From NCBI GenBank assembly GCA_015486785.1, contig WFQZ01000053.1, forward strand, positions 1 to 7,965: a stretch of 7,965 nt of DNA, given 5' to 3'. Source of the DNA: Thermoflexales bacterium (GTDB taxonomy: Bacteria > Chloroflexota > Anaerolineae > B4-G1 > SLSP01). Made by a program: the position numbers and the translations under genes. Positions within the stretch are counted from its first letter, which is position 1, and each line of letters opens with the position of its first letter. The notes under the pieces were generated by a model. That model saw only the letters and a program-made list of their open reading frames with translations. It did not search any database and was not told the DNA's origin. This document shows, one piece after another, positions 6,668-7,965 of the stretch.

Positions 6668-7770
6668 AAGTCTCCTAGAAAGGTTAAGAATTTTCCGAAC
6701 TGTGCGCGGCGGTTGAAGTGTGTTGCCATCAAGTGCTGCGCTTGCCGACGCACGCGCTCATACGTGCGCCGATCTTCCCACAGGCGGCGGATGGCCTCGG
6801 CCAAGGCGGCGGCGTCGCCGCGCGGCACTAGCACGCCGGTTTCGCCGGGGCGGACGATCTCCGGTACGCCGCCCAGGCGCGAAGCGATGACCGGCACGCC
6901 CATCGCCATAGACTCCAACAGCACGTTGGGCAGCCCCTCTTTGTAGAGGCTGGGGAGCACGGTGAGATCGGCTCGCGCGTAGATCAGCTCCGGGCGCGTG
7001 GTGAAAGGGAAGAGGGCGGCCCGGTCGGCCAATCCTAGCCGTGAGATGTGCTCTTGCAAGCGGGGTTTGTCCGGGCCGTCTCCCACGAGGAGCGCACGGG
7101 CTTCCGGCAGGCTGCTGAGGGCGTCCAGCAAGATGGTCTGCCCTTTGCGCGGCTCAAACGAGCCGACGACGGCCAGCACCGGCCCATCGCCGGGCGGCAC
7201 GGGGTAACGGCGGCGGGCTTCTTCCCGCAGGGCGGGCGTGGCGCGGAAGCGGCGCAGGTCTACGCCTTGGTAGAGGGTCGTCACTCGCGCCGGCGGCAGG
7301 TGGTAATGTTCCAGCAGGTAGCGGCGGGTGAAGTCGGTGATGGTGATCACGGCGGAGCAGAGCCGCTCGTCGGGGAGGTAGAACTCGCGCCGGTAGCTGG
7401 GGACGATGGTGCCGGTTTTGGTGACTAGGCAGGTGGGCAAGCGGCTCTCGGCGATGCAGGCGGCGGCGAAGCGGGCGCAGTGGAATCCGGCGCGTGGCGG
7501 GTGGACGGTGCAGAGTGCGACGTCGGCGGGGGCCAGGGCGTCGCTCCACGTGCGACGGGCGGCCCGGTCTTGCGCGGTGACGGCGTCCCAATCGTAGGTG
7601 ACGATGCGGGCTGCGGTGGCGGAGCATTGCGCCGTGACCCAGCTTCCCGCCGGTGCGAGCAAGGTCACGTCCGCGCCGCGCCGCAGGAATTCGCGGACTG
7701 CGTCCACGACCCAAATTTGTGTTCCCCCGTGCAGGGGCGTGTCTTCAATGAAGCAGATGTGCATACTCAT
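6664..7770 (-). CDS. GT4 family glycosyltransferase
   Basis: This 368-residue classical GT4 (GT-B, retaining) glycosyltransferase is of usual length. The N-terminal acceptor domain starts MSMHICFIEDTPLHGG, with the Gly-Gly loop at 15-16. The C-terminal donor domain has VVGSFEPRKG at 201-210 with Arg208/Lys209, LLVGDGPDKPRL at 228-238, and the hallmark E-x7-E in YKEGLPNVLLE, Glu278 and Glu286. It ends with the usual GGVPEIV...GETGVLVPRGD stretch. Donor and acceptor cannot be read from sequence; enzymes of this look commonly transfer mannose or glucose from GDP- or UDP-sugars. The ATG at 7770 overlaps the stop of the preceding GH38-like gene as ATGA, which favours it over the internal ATG at 7764. 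No Shine-Dalgarno sequence is visible, so initiation probably depends on coupling. In turn it overlaps the next glycosyltransferase by ATGA. Two unlike GT4 genes side by side suggest two successive transfer steps. Confidence 0.93.
   Translation of the reverse strand: MSMHICFIEDTPLHGGTQIWVVDAVREFLRRGADVTLLAPAGSWVTAQCSATAARIVTYDWDAVTAQDRAARRTWSDALAPADVALCTVHPPRAGFHCARFAAACIAESRLPTCLVTKTGTIVPSYRREFYLPDERLCSAVITITDFTRRYLLEHYHLPPARVTTLYQGVDLRRFRATPALREEARRRYPVPPGDGPVLAVVGSFEPRKGQTILLDALSSLPEARALLVGDGPDKPRLQEHISRLGLADRAALFPFTTRPELIYARADLTVLPSLYKEGLPNVLLESMAMGVPVIASRLGGVPEIVRPGETGVLVPRGDAAALAEAIRRLWEDRRTYERVRRQAQHLMATHFNRRAQFGKFLTFLGDL
6671..6676 (-). promoter_or_regulatory. Ribosome binding site inside the end of the upstream GT4 gene
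   Basis: AGGAGA on the minus strand lies three bases before the ATG at 6667, within the last codons (Leu-Gly-Asp-Leu) of the upstream glycosyltransferase. It fixes the start of the 451-residue protein, and with the ATGA overlap it makes coupled translation likely. Confidence 0.7.
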
Positions 7771-7965
7771 TCAGGCGCAGGTTGCGCGGGCTGAAGTTGC
7801 AAGCGCAGGGTGACGATCTGGTAGGGGGTGACGGCGAGCCGCACGTGGTGCGTGTCGGCGGGCAGCGGGGTGGGGGATTCTTCCAGCAGGTTGGTGCGCC
7901 AGGCCGCTTGCAAGGGCAAGCCGCAGGTGAGCGTCAGCGGGCCGCGCTGCCGCAGGCTTTCGTAG
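7767..7965 (-). CDS. C-terminal end of a probable GH38 alpha-mannosidase (5' end outside window)
   Basis: Reading from base 7964 down gives 65 residues and a TGA at 7769-7767. The fragment has TCGLPLQAAWRTNLLEE at 13-29, then VRLAVTPYQIVTLRLQLQP at 41-59. The order (…tdLlEe, then a strand …PyEivTlrl near the end) is the usual finish of GH38 alpha-mannosidases, which are retaining, zinc-dependent enzymes that release mannose from alpha-mannosides. The rest of the gene and its catalytic residues are outside the window, so this is a family guess from the C-terminal beta domain only. It is the first gene visible in the operon and shares an ATGA overlap with the following GT4 gene. GH38 includes E. 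coli MngB, which cleaves 6-phosphomannosylglycerate; that fits the glycerate-solute theme but does not prove it. Confidence 0.68.
   Translation of the reverse strand, partial: YESLRQRGPLTLTCGLPLQAAWRTNLLEESPTPLPADTHHVRLAVTPYQIVTLRLQLQPAQPAPE

Larger units (their letters stand above)
1111..7965 (-). other. Predicted single operon of six sugar-active genes
   Basis: All six minus-strand genes follow one another with spacings of -4, -4, +14, +3 and +8 bases. I see no internal promoter or terminator, and no gap large enough for one. Co-transcription from a promoter beyond the right edge is the simplest reading. The gene set mixes two transferases (synthesis) with an alpha-mannosidase, a mannoside phosphorylase and a glucoside phosphorylase (breakdown). 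Confidence 0.85.

Overview
The window is GC-rich, densely coding bacterial DNA. It looks like a member of the Chloroflexota (Anaerolineae or Caldilineae-like). This placement is an inference from protein style: a large secreted protein with a glycosidase-type barrel, an Fn3/Ig-like domain and a short terminal FLPLVLRQG tail, plus GT4- and GH38-rich sugar operons. No rRNA, tRNA, CRISPR or mobile element is visible.

Layout: the left 1.1 kb holds the 3' part of a plus-strand gene for an extracellular glycoside-hydrolase-like protein. Everything else, from 1111 to the right edge, is one tightly packed minus-strand operon read from right to left. In transcription order it encodes the C-terminal end of a probable GH38 alpha-mannosidase, a classical GT4 glycosyltransferase, a second and divergent GT4-type glycosyltransferase, a cytoplasmic protein with a NAGPA-like (phosphodiester glycosidase, DUF2233-type) C-terminal domain, a GH130 mannoside phosphorylase-like enzyme, and a GH13_18 glycoside phosphorylase most like glucosylglycerate phosphorylase. 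Gaps are 3, 8 and 14 bases, and two junctions are ATGA overlaps, so the genes are almost certainly co-transcribed and partly translationally coupled. The promoter lies beyond the right edge. The two convergent transcription units overlap by 10 bases at their stop codons, with no terminator visible between them.

How the genes may work together (inference): GH13_18 glucosylglycerate phosphorylases split glucosylglycerate with phosphate into glucose 1-phosphate and glycerate. GH130 enzymes phosphorolyse or hydrolyse mannosides. A GH38 enzyme is the known hydrolase of (phospho)mannosylglycerate in E. coli (MngB). GT4 enzymes build mannosylglucosylglycerate in Petrotoga. The simplest reading is a cluster for making and recycling a glycerate-based compatible solute of the glucosylglycerate or mannosylglucosylglycerate type. 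The NAGPA-like protein is the piece with no assigned role. No intergenic stretch exceeds 14 bases, so there are no unexplained non-coding regions.
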